From contig LSSN01005921.1 in NCBI GenBank assembly GCA_001970855.1, positions 1 through 16,659 on the forward strand: 16,659 nucleotides of DNA. Direction: 5' to 3'. Source of the DNA: Smittium culicis (taxonomy: Eukaryota > Kickxellomycota > Harpellomycetes > Harpellales > Legeriomycetaceae). The notes below the pieces were generated by a model. The model had not been told where the DNA came from and did no database searches. It was given only the letters and a program-made list of their open reading frames with translations. Shown here one piece after another: positions 1-10,554 of this stretch (positions are counted from its first letter, which is position 1; each line of letters starts with the position of its first letter). A program made the translations under genes and the position numbers.

Positions 1-153
1 TATAATATAATATAATATAATATAATATAATATAATATAATATAATATAATATAATATAATATAATATAATATAATATAATATAATATAATATAATATAA
101 TATAATATAATATAATATAATATAATATAATATAATATAATATAATATAATAT
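1..153. repeat. (TATAA)n microsatellite, about 30 perfect units
   Basis: A perfect 5-bp tandem repeat, TATAA, fills the first 153 bases (30 full units plus TAT) and then breaks into ordinary AT-rich sequence. It begins at the window edge, so its true length is unknown. No base interruption is visible, which suggests a young or actively slipping array, or a contig end where assembly stopped in the repeat. Confidence 0.97.
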
Positions 154-3100
154 TTAAATTATTTTTTCTATTATAATTTTATTACTACTAATAATTTATT
201 GTACTTTTTTATTTGATTTGATTTTACAGTTTATACATTTATTTTTATGCTATAAAAATTAGATAAAATAAACAAATCGTAGAATTTGATAACTTTTTTT
301 CAACAATATAAAATGGCTCTCGTTTTTCTGTTTTTTTAAATATTATCAGCAATTTAATAATAAATAATAAATTATAAAACAAAAAATATTTTTTATGCAT
401 ATGCTTTATTTATTTAATTTAGCTATGAACCAGAAAAAAAATTCAATTTTATAGCTATTATATATTTACATCATCATATTTTGAATTGAAATAAAAATAT
501 TTTTAAATCTTTAGTCTTGATAATTATATTATATTTATCTATTTATAAATATATAATTTATTTTTTCAGGTAATTCTTTTCTGTTTGAGTGAAGAGAAAT
601 AAAAAGAATTATAATGTATTAAATAATTCCTGCTTCCTTTAATTTTTAATCAAATAAGATCAATTATCGTTATTAATATCATATTTTTGTATATTTTACT
701 CATCCAAGGTATTTTTTTCCTTTTTTCTTTTTTAATCATAATTATCTAGCTATATTGAGTAAAATTTTTGAAATAAAAAGTGCACTTTACAATATATTTA
801 ATCAATATAATTTTGGCTTTGAAATTATGGAGATTTTTGGGAAAATTAATAATATATATTTTTTATATAAAAAATATTTTTAGTGGAAGCTAATAAAAGC
901 AACTTTAAAATTTTTATAGTTACAATTTTTTTAATTCTTTAATATTTGATTTTTTCATATTCATTTCTTAATTATTAATTATAAAAAATATATTGGATTA
1001 TTTTCGAAATATTTTAATGTATTTCGAAAAGTGTATTTGCGTATAATATCGTAAATTATATTATAAGAAACCTTTTATATTCGATCACCACTTTTATTGT
1101 TAATTTTTTTTTAAAAAACTACTATTTTAAATTTCAAAAATTTTCATTATACATTTTTATTATAAATGAAACATTTAAATATCAATAAATTATCATAAAT
1201 AAAATAAATTCGTAAGATATGATCTATTTTTTTGTTTTCATGATCAATATTTAGGCTTTATAATTAATTTTTCATTGTTTAAACATATATTTCAATGTAT
1301 TATTAACTTATATTAATAAATTTGGAGAAAAAATGAATATAGTACAATGAATAATATAAAGTTAAATATTGTTTGAATTAATTAAAGTATTTTTTAGTAC
1401 CGTTTTTATCTTATAGTCGATTAATATTGTTTTTATTAGATTTATTTTATATTTTATAAAATAATTATATTATATTGGAATATAGATACCCTAATTATTA
1501 TTATTTTAGCAATGAGTAGTGGAAGCCTTTAAAATTCGTAGCAATTACTCTTAAATATAAGATTTAGTGATAATTGAATTCATTAATCACTTTATTATTT
1601 GACCAAAAAAAAAGTTTTACGTATAGAATCGAATATAAATGAGTATTGTAAGAATTAGTCTGTATTGATATTTTTTTTTGGGTGTATAGATATTAGATAT
1701 TATTTTTTAATAAAAATTTCAGCTTAAATTAGGAAAAATGCATCTTTTGATAATAAATCTATTTACAAGAAAATACTCATAATGAAATTAGAAAATTTCT
1801 AAAAGTATTGAATATTTTTGTAAACAAATTTAGATGTATTGACGGAATTTTATCTACTTGTACAGATTGTATCCACACCTAATTATCAGTTTGAATTATT
1901 TTTTTTAAAAAATATATAACAACTTATTTTTCTTGTAATTTTAGAAATTTTCTGGAATTTTTTTACAGTAAAAATTTTCGGTAGGTTTCAACAACTATTT
2001 ATGGAATATTTATATTTAAAACGAGATTTTAAATATGAAAAGTGCTATCAGGTGTTATCCTTATAGGAGAAAATTATATTTTGAGCTGTTCAGTTTTCCA
2101 TTTTTAGCCGTAATAACTTTTATTTTTGATTATATACGCTGCAGGAGATAAAGGATACTTTTTTGTGGGTGACCTATAGCAAATACTTGGTATCTCACAT
2201 CAAAATTTTAAAATTTGCAATAAGAAAGTAAAGTTATAAAGCATTATTCTTTGATAAACATTTTATGTGTTTAATAGAGTAATTTGAGCTTGTTTTTCGG
2301 TTGTAGTGATAGTATTACGCTTCTATACATTGATTTTTAGCTAAACTTTTTTCTATAGTGATTTCGCTAGTACCAGTATTTAATTAATCATTTGAAAATT
2401 TAGATTATAGTGTATACATTGTTTATCTTGATTATTTTACAAAAAATTTTGGCTATCTATACTATTCTATATATAGGGCTTCTTATTTCTATTTGTTTCC
2501 AACTAGATACATAAACTTTAATTTTTTTTGTACATTTGAAATGTTTTTAGAATAATATCAAAATACTCTTCGCATGGCGTGAAAATTTTAATTATATATT
2601 TTATAAAATTATATATTTCTCGGAATTTTTATATTTCGATGCTCTCCAAATCATCTCATGTATTTTTTTTCTTTTTAAATCAGAAATTTTTATTCTATTT
2701 TTTATACATAAATTATAGCTTGCCAAGTTGAATATTAGTCTTACTCAAAATTATGCATTGTTTTTTGCTAAGCATTTGGCGAGAATAGAATATTATCCCA
2801 TATATAATAACCAATAACACTGCTTATCAAGACTTTTTGTTTAAAGAGCTTTAGTGAAAATAGCAAAGCAATATATGAATACGTAAATGCAAATATTTTG
2901 GATTTATTTAATTTTTTGTACAAAGATGATAGATTTATGCGATTTTATTCAGTGAGTTTTATAAATTGCGCGATATTGATTCATATGTGCAGATTTGATG
3001 GATTTTGTGCAATAAAAGTTGATTCGGAGTAATTTTTGGTTGCAAGAGCGCTAAAATTGATTTGCTTTAATTTAGTAAATGAGATAATTTCGATGAGCGG

Positions 3101-3634
3101 AGCTTTTTCTATTTAAATTTTCCTACTTATCACTTTATTATCATACTTTTTATATAATTATAGTAAATGCTATCGGATGAATTACATTATAAAGCCATTA
3201 TTTTTATCTAACCGACTCTAGTAAATAAAGCTTATAAGAAAAAAAAATCCTCCTCATGTAAGAGTTTCCCAAATATTATATTATATGGGATATTCTTAGT
3301 GGAAGCAGAAGATTTTTTCTTAGAAATTATATTTGGTTGTTTATGTTATGTAAAGGTATTGGGTGTATCAGATAAACCATTTGAATACATTTTCTAATAA
3401 GATTTAAAAATTTAAGTAATGTTGCTAAGTGGGAAAAACATATTATGAAAAGTTATGCTCCTAGAAACAGTTTGTCATATTTACAATGAAGGATATGTAA
3501 GATTCTTACGAGAAGCTCAACTTTATTTCTTAATACCTTTATTTGATATCTTAAAATAAATAAAACTATTGGTAGCATAATGTAATTTACACGAAATTAT
3601 TTTCTAATCTGATTTAAAAGTAAAAGAATAGCTG
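154..3634. other. gene-free, extremely AT-rich intergenic DNA
   Basis: No reading frame of useful length, no tRNA-like or rRNA-like stretch and no splice-bounded coding block is visible on either strand. The DNA is dominated by A/T homopolymers and short runs. The one recurring item I noticed is the 10-mer TAGTGGAAGC at 881-890, 1517-1526 and 3297-3306, all on the + strand. From about 2000 onward the composition becomes slightly less extreme, which could reflect decayed mobile DNA, but nothing there can be named. Confidence 0.7.
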
Positions 3635-3638
3635 TTAG

Positions 3639-3826
3639 CCCTTTCCCGTCCAAAACATTCTGAAAAAATCAATTTATTGATTCGTTTATGATTTATAAGC
3701 AATATTATTATTTGCTTTTAAATATTACAAAGTAATAACTATTAAAGACTCGGAATTAAAGTACAATACATGAATATAATTTGCTAAATTTGGTAGATCA
3801 AAAATGGTCTACCGCCCGTGAAAGGG
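3639..3826 (-). mobile_element. MITE-like element, copy A (piggyBac type, 188 bp)
   Basis: The left end reads TTAG|CCCTTTCCCGTCC and the right end reads CGCCCGTGAAAGGG|TTAA, giving short terminal inverted repeats CCCTTTC(C/A)CG with a TTAA-like tetranucleotide outside each end (the left one mutated to TTAG). Just inside the right end GGTAGA and TCTACC can pair across a short AT-rich loop. Near the left end is the block TTTATTGATTCGTTTATGAT, shared in inverted form with copies C and D. I define + as hairpin end first, so this copy is on the minus strand. It is too short to encode a transposase. The TTAA target and CCC/GGG termini are those of the piggyBac superfamily; the assignment is inference from ends only. 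Confidence 0.8.
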
Positions 3827-3830
3827 TTAA

Positions 3831-4014
3831 GTGGGAAAATTTAAAAGGAGAAAGCTCCACACCTCAAGATAATCTCCATTATATAAGAAGTGTATATTTG
3901 TACAGGCATTGTGAGGTCTACTCAGATAAAAAAATTTTTTTTTGGGGTTGACTTTTGATAATATATTTTTGTATTAGTAAACTAGCCAGCCACAAAGTCT
4001 ATGGGAGGAGATAG

Positions 4015-4045
<31 letters not shown>

Positions 4046-4214
4046 CAAAGTGCCTTTTTGGAGATGGTCAAAGCCTACTAAAAGCAAAGGTAGAAACTTG
4101 GCTAGAAAAGTATTTAATGTTTAGTTTTATTGGTAGCTTTGTAATCGGGGAAAAATCTTGGGCGAGTCAATGGAATGTAGTATTGTATATTTTTGAGAGG
4201 TTTTGTTGGTTTAC
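3831..4214. other. spacer between element copies A and B, with a 25-base T tract
   Basis: No gene is visible. Positions 4021-4045 are an uninterrupted run of 25 T. Such a run could be the poly(A) tail of a minus-strand retroposed sequence, but no target duplication or recognisable retroposon body was found beside it, so simple slippage is equally likely. Confidence 0.7.
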
Positions 4215-4218
4215 TTAA

Positions 4219-4406
4219 CCCTATCCCGCCCAACGCTCTTTAATAAATATTCTTTTTGATTTTATATGAATTTTAAGCATACTTATTATTTGTTTCTATT
4301 ATTCAGCAATCCATTAGTTAAATGTGTCTCGGGTATAAATTGTTTTCAATTAATGCAGTTGATTATAATTTGTAGATCAAAAATAGTCTACCACTCTGAA
4401 AAGGAT
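4219..4406 (-). mobile_element. MITE-like element, copy B (piggyBac type, 188 bp)
   Basis: The left end is TTAA|CCCTATCCCGCCC and the right end is CTCTGAAAAGGA|TTAA, so both flanking TTAA tetranucleotides are intact while the last GGG has become GGA. The right subterminal stretch TGTAGATCAAAAATAGTCTA matches the hairpin segment of copy A. It has the same orientation and length as copy A. The inner GATTCG block is decayed here to something like TTTTGATTTTATATGAA. By eye this is the most diverged copy. The 82-codon minus-strand frame over this area is a chance frame crossing the element end. Confidence 0.75.
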
Positions 4407-4410
4407 TAAA

Positions 4411-5829
4411 AAGAAAAGTAGCCGTTGAATGTGAAAAGCGGAGGGCACAATAAATAAGGTAATCAATTACAAAAAAAATTAGTAGATGGCCAATTAAATT
4501 ACATATTCGTATAACATTTTTAGATAAAATTTGTATGGAATTATGAGCGATATGGTAGAGAATTCTGATCAATTCCATAATGGTACATATTAATATTAAT
4601 AATAAATTCAAGCCACAGATAAATGTTCAATTACCAATGTGTGATCTGCTATATCGATGGACATTGATTGGCAATAAAATTGGAGATATATATACATATG
4701 CAGTCAATTACTTAATGGAATTGGAATATAGAATTTTCACACATTTACGTATGTGATGATTGGGATTTGATTATACTAATAATAATTATAAGTTACACAC
4801 ATTGCAAAGGATTTATAATAGTATATTATTAGCTATTATTGTTTATTAGAATATTTCATTTGGCCAATAGTTAATTTATTTTATCAGAGCCTCATTTCTT
4901 GGATGCTGATATATTATATTGGATTTGTATTGAAGTTATGCGTTGGGAAGATCGAATATTCATGATAAAAAAACTCAGCCAATGATTATACTATAAGGAA
5001 CCAACTATTGTTGAGAGGTTGGTTTAAAGTGTTAACTTTGAAGCAATGGCAGCGTTTTAGTAATCAAAATGCTAAATTTTCCCATGATTACAAGCCCTTC
5101 GCATATGTAATTCGAATATTAGGTATGCCATTTAACACATAAGAGATTATTGGGTATTCAATGGCCAATTGAAGGAACGGTGTAGTGAAGATGAACATAA
5201 GTTCTTTATGATCTAAATGCTTTCACCTATTTGTTCTCTAATCACAGCTAGCTATGTATAAGAGGTAATGCTAATCTCTTTTTGATACCAAACTTGAATT
5301 GCTTATCTAGATGTTTTACAAAGGATTGGTGACGTTAGCATCAAAAAGAGGAAAAAACTAACATGTTCCATTATCTGAACCATTTCAGTTTAGGGCAATC
5401 TGGAACACTTAAAACCAAGGCAGCTATCGTTTTAAATTCGCCTAGAATTAAAAGTGATGGGTGGAGGGAAAAAAACAGATGTCGCACCAAAAAAAGTTGG
5501 ATGGCAGATGTCTAGTGACCAATAGATATCGGCATAATTGAAGCGACAAGAAAGCGGGAAATTGAGCAAGCATTATGGTTGGCTGGATGTTTATATGTTT
5601 AATATAGCGAAGTTTGGGCGGTTGTTTATGTAAATCATATAAATTAAAAAAAGAAGGGAAACGAGAGGTTTATGAGATGGAGAAAAAAATAAACACAACA
5701 ATCTCATCCCCACACAGTATGCTCACATTGTCAAAAAAAAAAAAAAAAAGATGGAGAAATTCGCAGTTGATTAATTTATTTATAGTAGGCCACTTGGCTT
5801 TTGGATGCATAAGTGCGCGAGAATAGAGG
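4411..5829. other. gene-free intergenic stretch
   Basis: This has a somewhat higher GC content than the first 3.5 kb but frequent stops in all frames, and no domain, tRNA or splice-consistent gene that I can defend. An 11-base inverted pair, CTCTTTTTGAT and ATCAAAAAGAG, lies near 5276 and 5339 with about 50 bases between the arms. Purine-rich runs near 5640-5760, including a long A tract at about 5732-5748, produce short open frames that look accidental. Confidence 0.6.
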
Positions 5830-5928
5830 AGGTGAGAGCAAAAGTTAATTGAAATGAATAGGTGAGAGCAAAAGTTGGGTGAAATGAATAGGTGAGAGCA
5901 TAAGTTATGTGAAATGAATAGGTGAGAT
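5830..5928. repeat. 30-bp minisatellite, three units plus a partial fourth
   Basis: Units begin at 5830, 5860, 5890 and 5920, with core AGGTGAGAGCAAAAGTT followed by a variable triplet or so and GAAATGAAT. The period is exactly 30 bp. Because 30 is divisible by three, the minus strand reads as a repeated 10-residue peptide, but that frame lacks any other sign of being a gene. The array breaks down after AGGTGAGA in the fourth unit. Confidence 0.95.
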
Positions 5929-7080
5929 AGAATTCAGAGGCGTTAATCTCCAGTAACTGTTTCACCTCTTTAATGAAGATTTAACCAACAATGATTCAGA
6001 CCTTCAAAAAACGCATACACGCACATGAGCGTACAGATACAGAGCTTTTGTAGCTCAGCTGCACGCAACAGTAAATGCGAATATAGCCTTAAGCATCAAG
6101 CGTATGAGTGTCCATCTGTAAATGAGGGCTAGGCCGCGAATGCTGTAATGTATTACGGCATGGGCCATATTTTTTTAAAAATTTAGTGTGACACAGAATG
6201 GGTTCAGATGCGAGACAGTTTTAGAAAGCGTGTCAAGCGAAGAAGAGGTTGACCCTTACTACTTGCGAAAACTCTTCCAAGCTGCCTTGTATTATAAAAC
6301 AAACAGTTTTACTTTTATATTAAAATAGCGGAATGCCCTCTTGCCTTTTTTATTTTGGTTAATGTTTTACTTTTAAACTCATTCTGGTCATCTGAAATAA
6401 TTCTGTTTATTGACACTGTAGCTCTACAACCCCATTCCCAAAACAAAGGCGCTCATAATCCAATTTAATCCTTTCACGCTTTACTATCTATAAACTATAA
6501 TTGTTAATTTCCTTTTACTAATTCCAAATCTAATTGATAGTCTCCTTATATTGTTTTTACCTTTGATAATATAGTCTTGTTACCACTCTTCACATAAAAA
6601 ATTTTTTTAGTCTGAATAATCTTTCCTAGTTTCAAAAAAAAAAAAAATCGCTACAAAACCATAGAAATTTTTTTCTTCTTACAAATTCCAAAACCAATTG
6701 CTAAAATTCCATTTTTTGACCACCTAAATACTTGTTTGATTTTCTGCCTATAAGCTGCCCTCTCATCCACGCAGCTATTTATAATACGCCGCAATTATTA
6801 ATAGCATATTTATCGATCTCAACTGGTTGGTCAAATTTCCTAATCAGTAAACAGCGTCTATTAATATCCACGAATAATACCACGGAATAATCTATTACTG
6901 CTGTATTTTTTTTCGAACAGATATTACTGCTATTACCAACACATAATATTGCCTACTTTAAATAATAAGCTAGTAGGCTTTTTTTTTTTAATCTTTGAAA
7001 TTTGCCTTATGCGGGTGTTTTTTCAATAGACTATTTAGCTGATCAATTCCAAAATAGCCACTAAAAAAAAAAACCCTCAA
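5929..7080. other. intergenic stretch with a GC-richer island at about 5990-6290
   Basis: No protein gene is evident. Positions 5990-6290 are distinctly less AT-rich than their surroundings and contain an A-box-like TAGCTCAGCTGC (6051-6062) and the hairpin described separately. The remainder (6300-7080) is ordinary AT-rich DNA with several A and T homopolymers. At 6465-6479 TTAATCCTTTCACG resembles one end of the four MITE-like copies, but no matching second end follows. Confidence 0.55.
6132..6176 (+). other. strong hairpin followed by a seven-T run (possible Pol III 3' end)
   Basis: ATGCTGTAAT (6140-6149) pairs with ATTACGGCAT (6152-6161), with one G-U pair near the middle. GGCC at 6132-6135 can pair with GGCC at 6163-6166 outside it. 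Seven T follow at 6170-6176. A stem followed by a T run is how many RNA polymerase III transcripts end. About 70 bases upstream is TAGCTCAGCTGC, matching 11 of 12 positions of the tRNA-type A box. I could not fold a tRNA and found no convincing B box, so an expressed RNA is only a possibility. Confidence 0.3.
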
Positions 7081-7700
7081 CTTTTCTCCCCCCCACGCTT
7101 TCTATTCATTTTAGGCTGGTGTAACTTGCACTTTTAAAAAATTTGCTGCATTATATTCTATCTATTTTAGAGCTCGATTAATTTCTTTATATATATTTTT
7201 ACACCTTCTCTTAATACATATTTTTATACCTTTTTTAATTTTTCTGCTAAGTATAGCTCTCTTTTCTCTCTTTCTCTTTTCTTATTCAACTTCGATCGGC
7301 TATATTTCACATCTCCCCTTATTTTTACTGTTCTTGTTGCTGTACCGTTTATTTTTGGTCCAAAGAACTGTTCGCACTTGTTTACCTATTGAAATTTACC
7401 CTATTAACTTCCTTTCCCGCTTCTCTAAATTATCTCGTGAACCCTTTTACCTCTTCTCCAAACATTTCTTTATATCCTCATTTTACCTCAACTTATTTAT
7501 ATATTCGCCATTCCCTCTCCACCTTTCCTGTCAATCTTCAAAAACAAAACAACTAATTGATACACATAGTTACCTTTATTCCTTACCTCAAACTGCATAC
7601 TCTTTATCCCAAAACCCTTCTTAGTATTTTTTGTAACCCTGGATAATTCCATAGCCGCTCCAACATATATCAAGATCGCCTAATAATTAATATATTTTTA
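7081..7700 (+). promoter_or_regulatory. pyrimidine-rich promoter/5' leader of the 390-codon gene
   Basis: The + strand is strongly biased to C and T from about 7081 up to the ATG at 7701, including a pure 27-base C/T run at 7257-7283. A TATATATA stretch lies at 7188-7195. CT-rich non-template strands just upstream of genes are common in fungi. The bias removes purine-containing stop codons and creates a 96-codon open frame at 7334-7624 that starts with TTG and looks accidental. The transcription start and any 5' intron cannot be placed from sequence alone. Confidence 0.45.
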
Positions 7701-8873
7701 ATGATTTCTTTATTGTTCTCAAGCAAAGTAAACAAAAGGTCCTCGACGGGTTCTTTTTCTATTGAACCAGCTCAACTTCAAATTTCTGATATTTCACAAT
7801 TAATAGCTAATCCTATACCTACCCCCAAAGAGGCCAATAAAATAAAACATGTTGATGTATCTAGATCTCCGTTAACTAAACGCAGCAGTATCCCCGACTT
7901 TGATGCTGTGCTCCCCCAAGCTCCAAGAAAACAGCAACTCCAAATATCTAGCTCTTTATCTAATAAATCTTCACGGATTTCTTTAGGCTCCTCCCATGCT
8001 GAGATATCTGCCCCAACTGCCAACATTAAACTGAAAAAAATTCGCTCTTTCTCTAATAACCAAACCTTGCCTAAACAACTACCGAACCTATGCCAAAGCC
8101 TCATCCAAATAAAACCAAAGAAGTCTCTACCAACCATTCTCAATACCGATAATATAAAACCAAAGAAGTCTCTACCAACCACTCTGAATACCGATAATAT
8201 AAAACCAAAGAAATCTCTACCAACTTCTATCAATACCGATAATATAAAACCTAAAAAAGAGTTCTTAGGCTTCTCAAACAAGCTCTTCAAAGCTTCCTTC
8301 TTCAAAAAGGCGCTATTCAAACCTAAATCTGAAAACCCTAAAAAGCTATCTTATAACTCCGACGATGATGATGATTTACAACTAAACGACTTCGAAAGCT
8401 CTCTTTTGAGCCTGGGTAGCATCGATTTACAAATGCATAACTCAAAAAATATCCCCCATGATGACTCCTACTTAATAAAATACAATTTTGACCCTTTAGC
8501 TGACGAATACTCAACCCAAAATCTCGACAAAGATTCCAACTCCTCAAACCGCTCATCAACAACGCTAGTTGATAAGTACTTACAGCTCAACGACTCAAAC
8601 CTAGATTTAGTCAGAATTGTCTATTCTCAAAGTCTAAATAAACTAGCAAATAACTCAAATCACACCCTCCTCCAAAAAATTTGCATCAAAAGCATGATCA
8701 AATCTGCTGAAAAGTGCCTCTATAACAACTCTCCCGAACCCGATGTTCCTGAACCCTCTGAAATCGATATCTTCTTGGCGGAACGCTTTTACAATAATTC
8801 CGCATGCGGGAAAAGAAATCCTTCAAGGAACTACAGAATCTCAAAATCGAGATCTTCCCCACAGCTCACTTAA
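7701..8873 (+). CDS. hypothetical low-complexity protein with 15-residue repeats, 390 aa
   Basis: This is a single uninterrupted frame from ATG at 7701 to TAA at 8871-8873. I do not recognise the family. Residues 1-136 are rich in Ser, Pro and Lys, with short basic-Ser motifs (KRSS, RSFS) of the kind kinases use. Residues 137-181 are three near-identical 15-residue repeats beginning IKPKKSLPT, followed by a fourth partial start. Residues 182-215 are strongly basic, and residues 221-225 are five Asp. The segment at about 300-342 (LDLVRIVYSQSLNKLA onward) is the most ordered-looking part and may be a short helical domain. There is no signal peptide or membrane segment. The context around the ATG (T at -3) is weak, but the next in-frame Met is near residue 245, so this start is the reasonable one unless an upstream exon exists. 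A largely disordered regulatory or scaffold protein is my guess from composition only. It lies 1.7 kb upstream of the Spo71-like gene on the same strand, with no sequence evidence of a shared role. Confidence 0.75.
   Translation: MISLLFSSKVNKRSSTGSFSIEPAQLQISDISQLIANPIPTPKEANKIKHVDVSRSPLTKRSSIPDFDAVLPQAPRKQQLQISSSLSNKSSRISLGSSHAEISAPTANIKLKKIRSFSNNQTLPKQLPNLCQSLIQIKPKKSLPTILNTDNIKPKKSLPTTLNTDNIKPKKSLPTSINTDNIKPKKEFLGFSNKLFKASFFKKALFKPKSENPKKLSYNSDDDDDLQLNDFESSLLSLGSIDLQMHNSKNIPHDDSYLIKYNFDPLADEYSTQNLDKDSNSSNRSSTTLVDKYLQLNDSNLDLVRIVYSQSLNKLANNSNHTLLQKICIKSMIKSAEKCLYNNSPEPDVPEPSEIDIFLAERFYNNSACGKRNPSRNYRISKSRSSPQLT
8109..8258 (+). repeat. 45-bp in-frame tandem repeat, three units plus partial
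   Basis: Units start at 8109, 8154 and 8199, and a partial fourth (ATAAAACCTAAAAAA) starts at 8244. Each full unit encodes IKPKKSLPT followed by a six-residue tail ending NTDN. The copies differ at only a few bases, so the expansion appears recent or homogenised. Confidence 0.95.
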
Positions 8874-10554
8874 AAATTGACAGCATATAAATATACACCT
8901 CCCCTTAACTTCATTTATACATTCTCAACCTTCAATTTTCCTGAAAATACATGCAACATTTGTAAATATCACTCACTTATTCATTACTTTGAAACGATTT
9001 TTTAAATATCTCCTCGCTCAAACAACCAATACTACTAATTATGAAAAGAAAGAAGTAACAGAAAATGTATACACAGCTAGACGGTTTATTTACTAAAATT
9101 ATTTACCCCCCTCACCCCAATAAGCATTTAAATAAATTAGTGAACCTTTTCTGGAGATTTTTTTTTCTTTGTCGGCTGTATTAGTCTTTATTCCACTATC
9201 ATTATTTTTCTTCCATTAACTAAAAATCATCGATATACTTTCTTTTGGATAAAGAAAGCTTCAACAGCCTCGCTCTTCGTCTTCTATGTGATCCTGTCAC
9301 CACCCCATCTGCCTCATATTTTACCCCTATTATATTCTTCTACTTATCAATTCTTTAATTTAGACTTTTACTTCTCGTAATATATTGATTTATAATTGTA
9401 ACTTTATCCGCTTCTTTTTTTTTTTTTTTTTATCAAGTCATAACTCCAAATAAATTTATATTCGATCGTTGTTTACCTTCGCCTCACCATTATCAAAAGT
9501 CGTACCTTTTTAAAGTTAAAATTAGCTTACAACTTCTTTCAGCTTTTATATATTTTATTAAGCTCGAATAAAAGTGGTATCCCTTAATTGTGCAACAAAT
9601 TGTAAAGATAAAGAAAAGTCTATTAGATATATGGAAGATTCTTTACGAAGAGATCACTTTTATGCATAAAGAGTTACAGTGTATGAATTTTCATATTTAA
9701 TTAGTATCCAGTAAATAAAGTATTGTATTTTTTTTAGCAAATAATACTTTTAGAATAAAATTGATAATGGAAATACCTTACCTCTTCCTCCAGTAATAAT
9801 TTTAAGTATAAAAAAATCAGTCCAATAGCTATAAGCTGCAACAAAGTGCTTTCTTCATTTAGAATTCCCCATATGTTATATTGCACATAGAAGGAATCTT
9901 GTGCAGAGCTTAGATGCTATTTCGCTCCTCTCCGTCTATATATCAAACGAATAACTTTATTTTAGCCTATATTATTTGTTTTCAAAAAGTTTTTTTTTAA
10001 TGGAGAATGAATTTTAATTAACGGAGTCCTCACAAAACATAATTCCGCTACTAATAAATCTTAAAGGAGATTTTTAATGTATTAATATATATTTTCGAAA
10101 TAGCTTTAATAGTTGTAATTTTATTTAATGTACCAGATAATATTTTATTAGCTTTACCACCTTTCCTTCTTATAAATGATTAAGAAAAAGAAAAAAAGTG
10201 TATATATTCTTCTCAATTATCTCACTCTTTAAGTAAGGGTTTTTTTTATTTCTCATCCTCCAATCTGTTTATATATTTAAGCAAAAATCTATCTGCTGCT
10301 AATCCCCTTTAAAAATAAAACCTAGTAATAGTATCTCGCCTATTTATACCCATGGCACTGATAAATTTGTGATTTCAAACATCGTTCTACTTACAAAATA
10401 ATATCTTTTTATGTAAGAATCAATCGAGCCTTTATTTTCCTTCCAACAACCACCATAGACATATGAACTAATTGTATTTTAACAAACTGAATTAATATTA
10501 ACCGATTCACTCATTTATAAACCCCGTCGCATCGCCTCTACATCGTCTAAAATA
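8874..10554. other. intergenic spacer between the two main genes
   Basis: This should hold the 3' end of the 390-codon gene and the promoter of the Spo71-like gene. An AATAAA at 9131-9136 is one possible polyadenylation signal, among many AT-rich alternatives. A run of 17 T lies at 9415-9431. No frame, RNA gene or element end is supported here. The last 50 bases before the ATG at 10555 are notably C-rich, as also seen before the first gene. Confidence 0.6.

Noticed and set aside
4363..4611. 82-codon minus-strand hydrophobic frame
   Set aside because: It crosses the end of MITE-like copy B and its hydrophobic look comes from AT-rich codons. There is no family resemblance.
5276..5350. Inverted pair CTCTTTTTGAT / ATCAAAAAGAG as transposon ends
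   Set aside because: The arms are only 11 bases and mostly homopolymer, with no target duplication and no second copy in the window.
5614..5826. 70-codon + strand frame with Lys-rich runs
   Set aside because: It starts with TTG, runs through a long A tract that makes poly-Lys, and stops at the minisatellite. No support as a gene.
5780..5965. 61-codon minus-strand frame with a 10-residue repeat
   Set aside because: The repeat is only the 30-bp minisatellite read in a frame that lacks stops. No coding signal exists outside the array.
6040..6120. tRNA gene at the A-box-like TAGCTCAGCTGC
   Set aside because: No acceptor, anticodon or T stem can be formed at the right spacing and no B box is present within tRNA length.
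6465..6660. Possible fifth MITE copy beginning TTAATCCTTTCACG
   Set aside because: Only about 9 bases of the terminus match. The hairpin segment is not recognisable and no GGGTTAA end follows at about 187 bp.
7334..7624. 96-codon + strand open frame upstream of the 390-codon gene
   Set aside because: It begins with TTG, not ATG, and its openness follows from the C/T-rich strand lacking purine-containing stop codons. The peptide is Leu/Phe/Ser-rich with no domain.
7778..8320. 180-codon minus-strand frame opposite the 390-codon gene
   Set aside because: It mirrors the 45-bp repeats and lacks independent support. The + strand frame is longer, starts with ATG and has the upstream promoter-like sequence.
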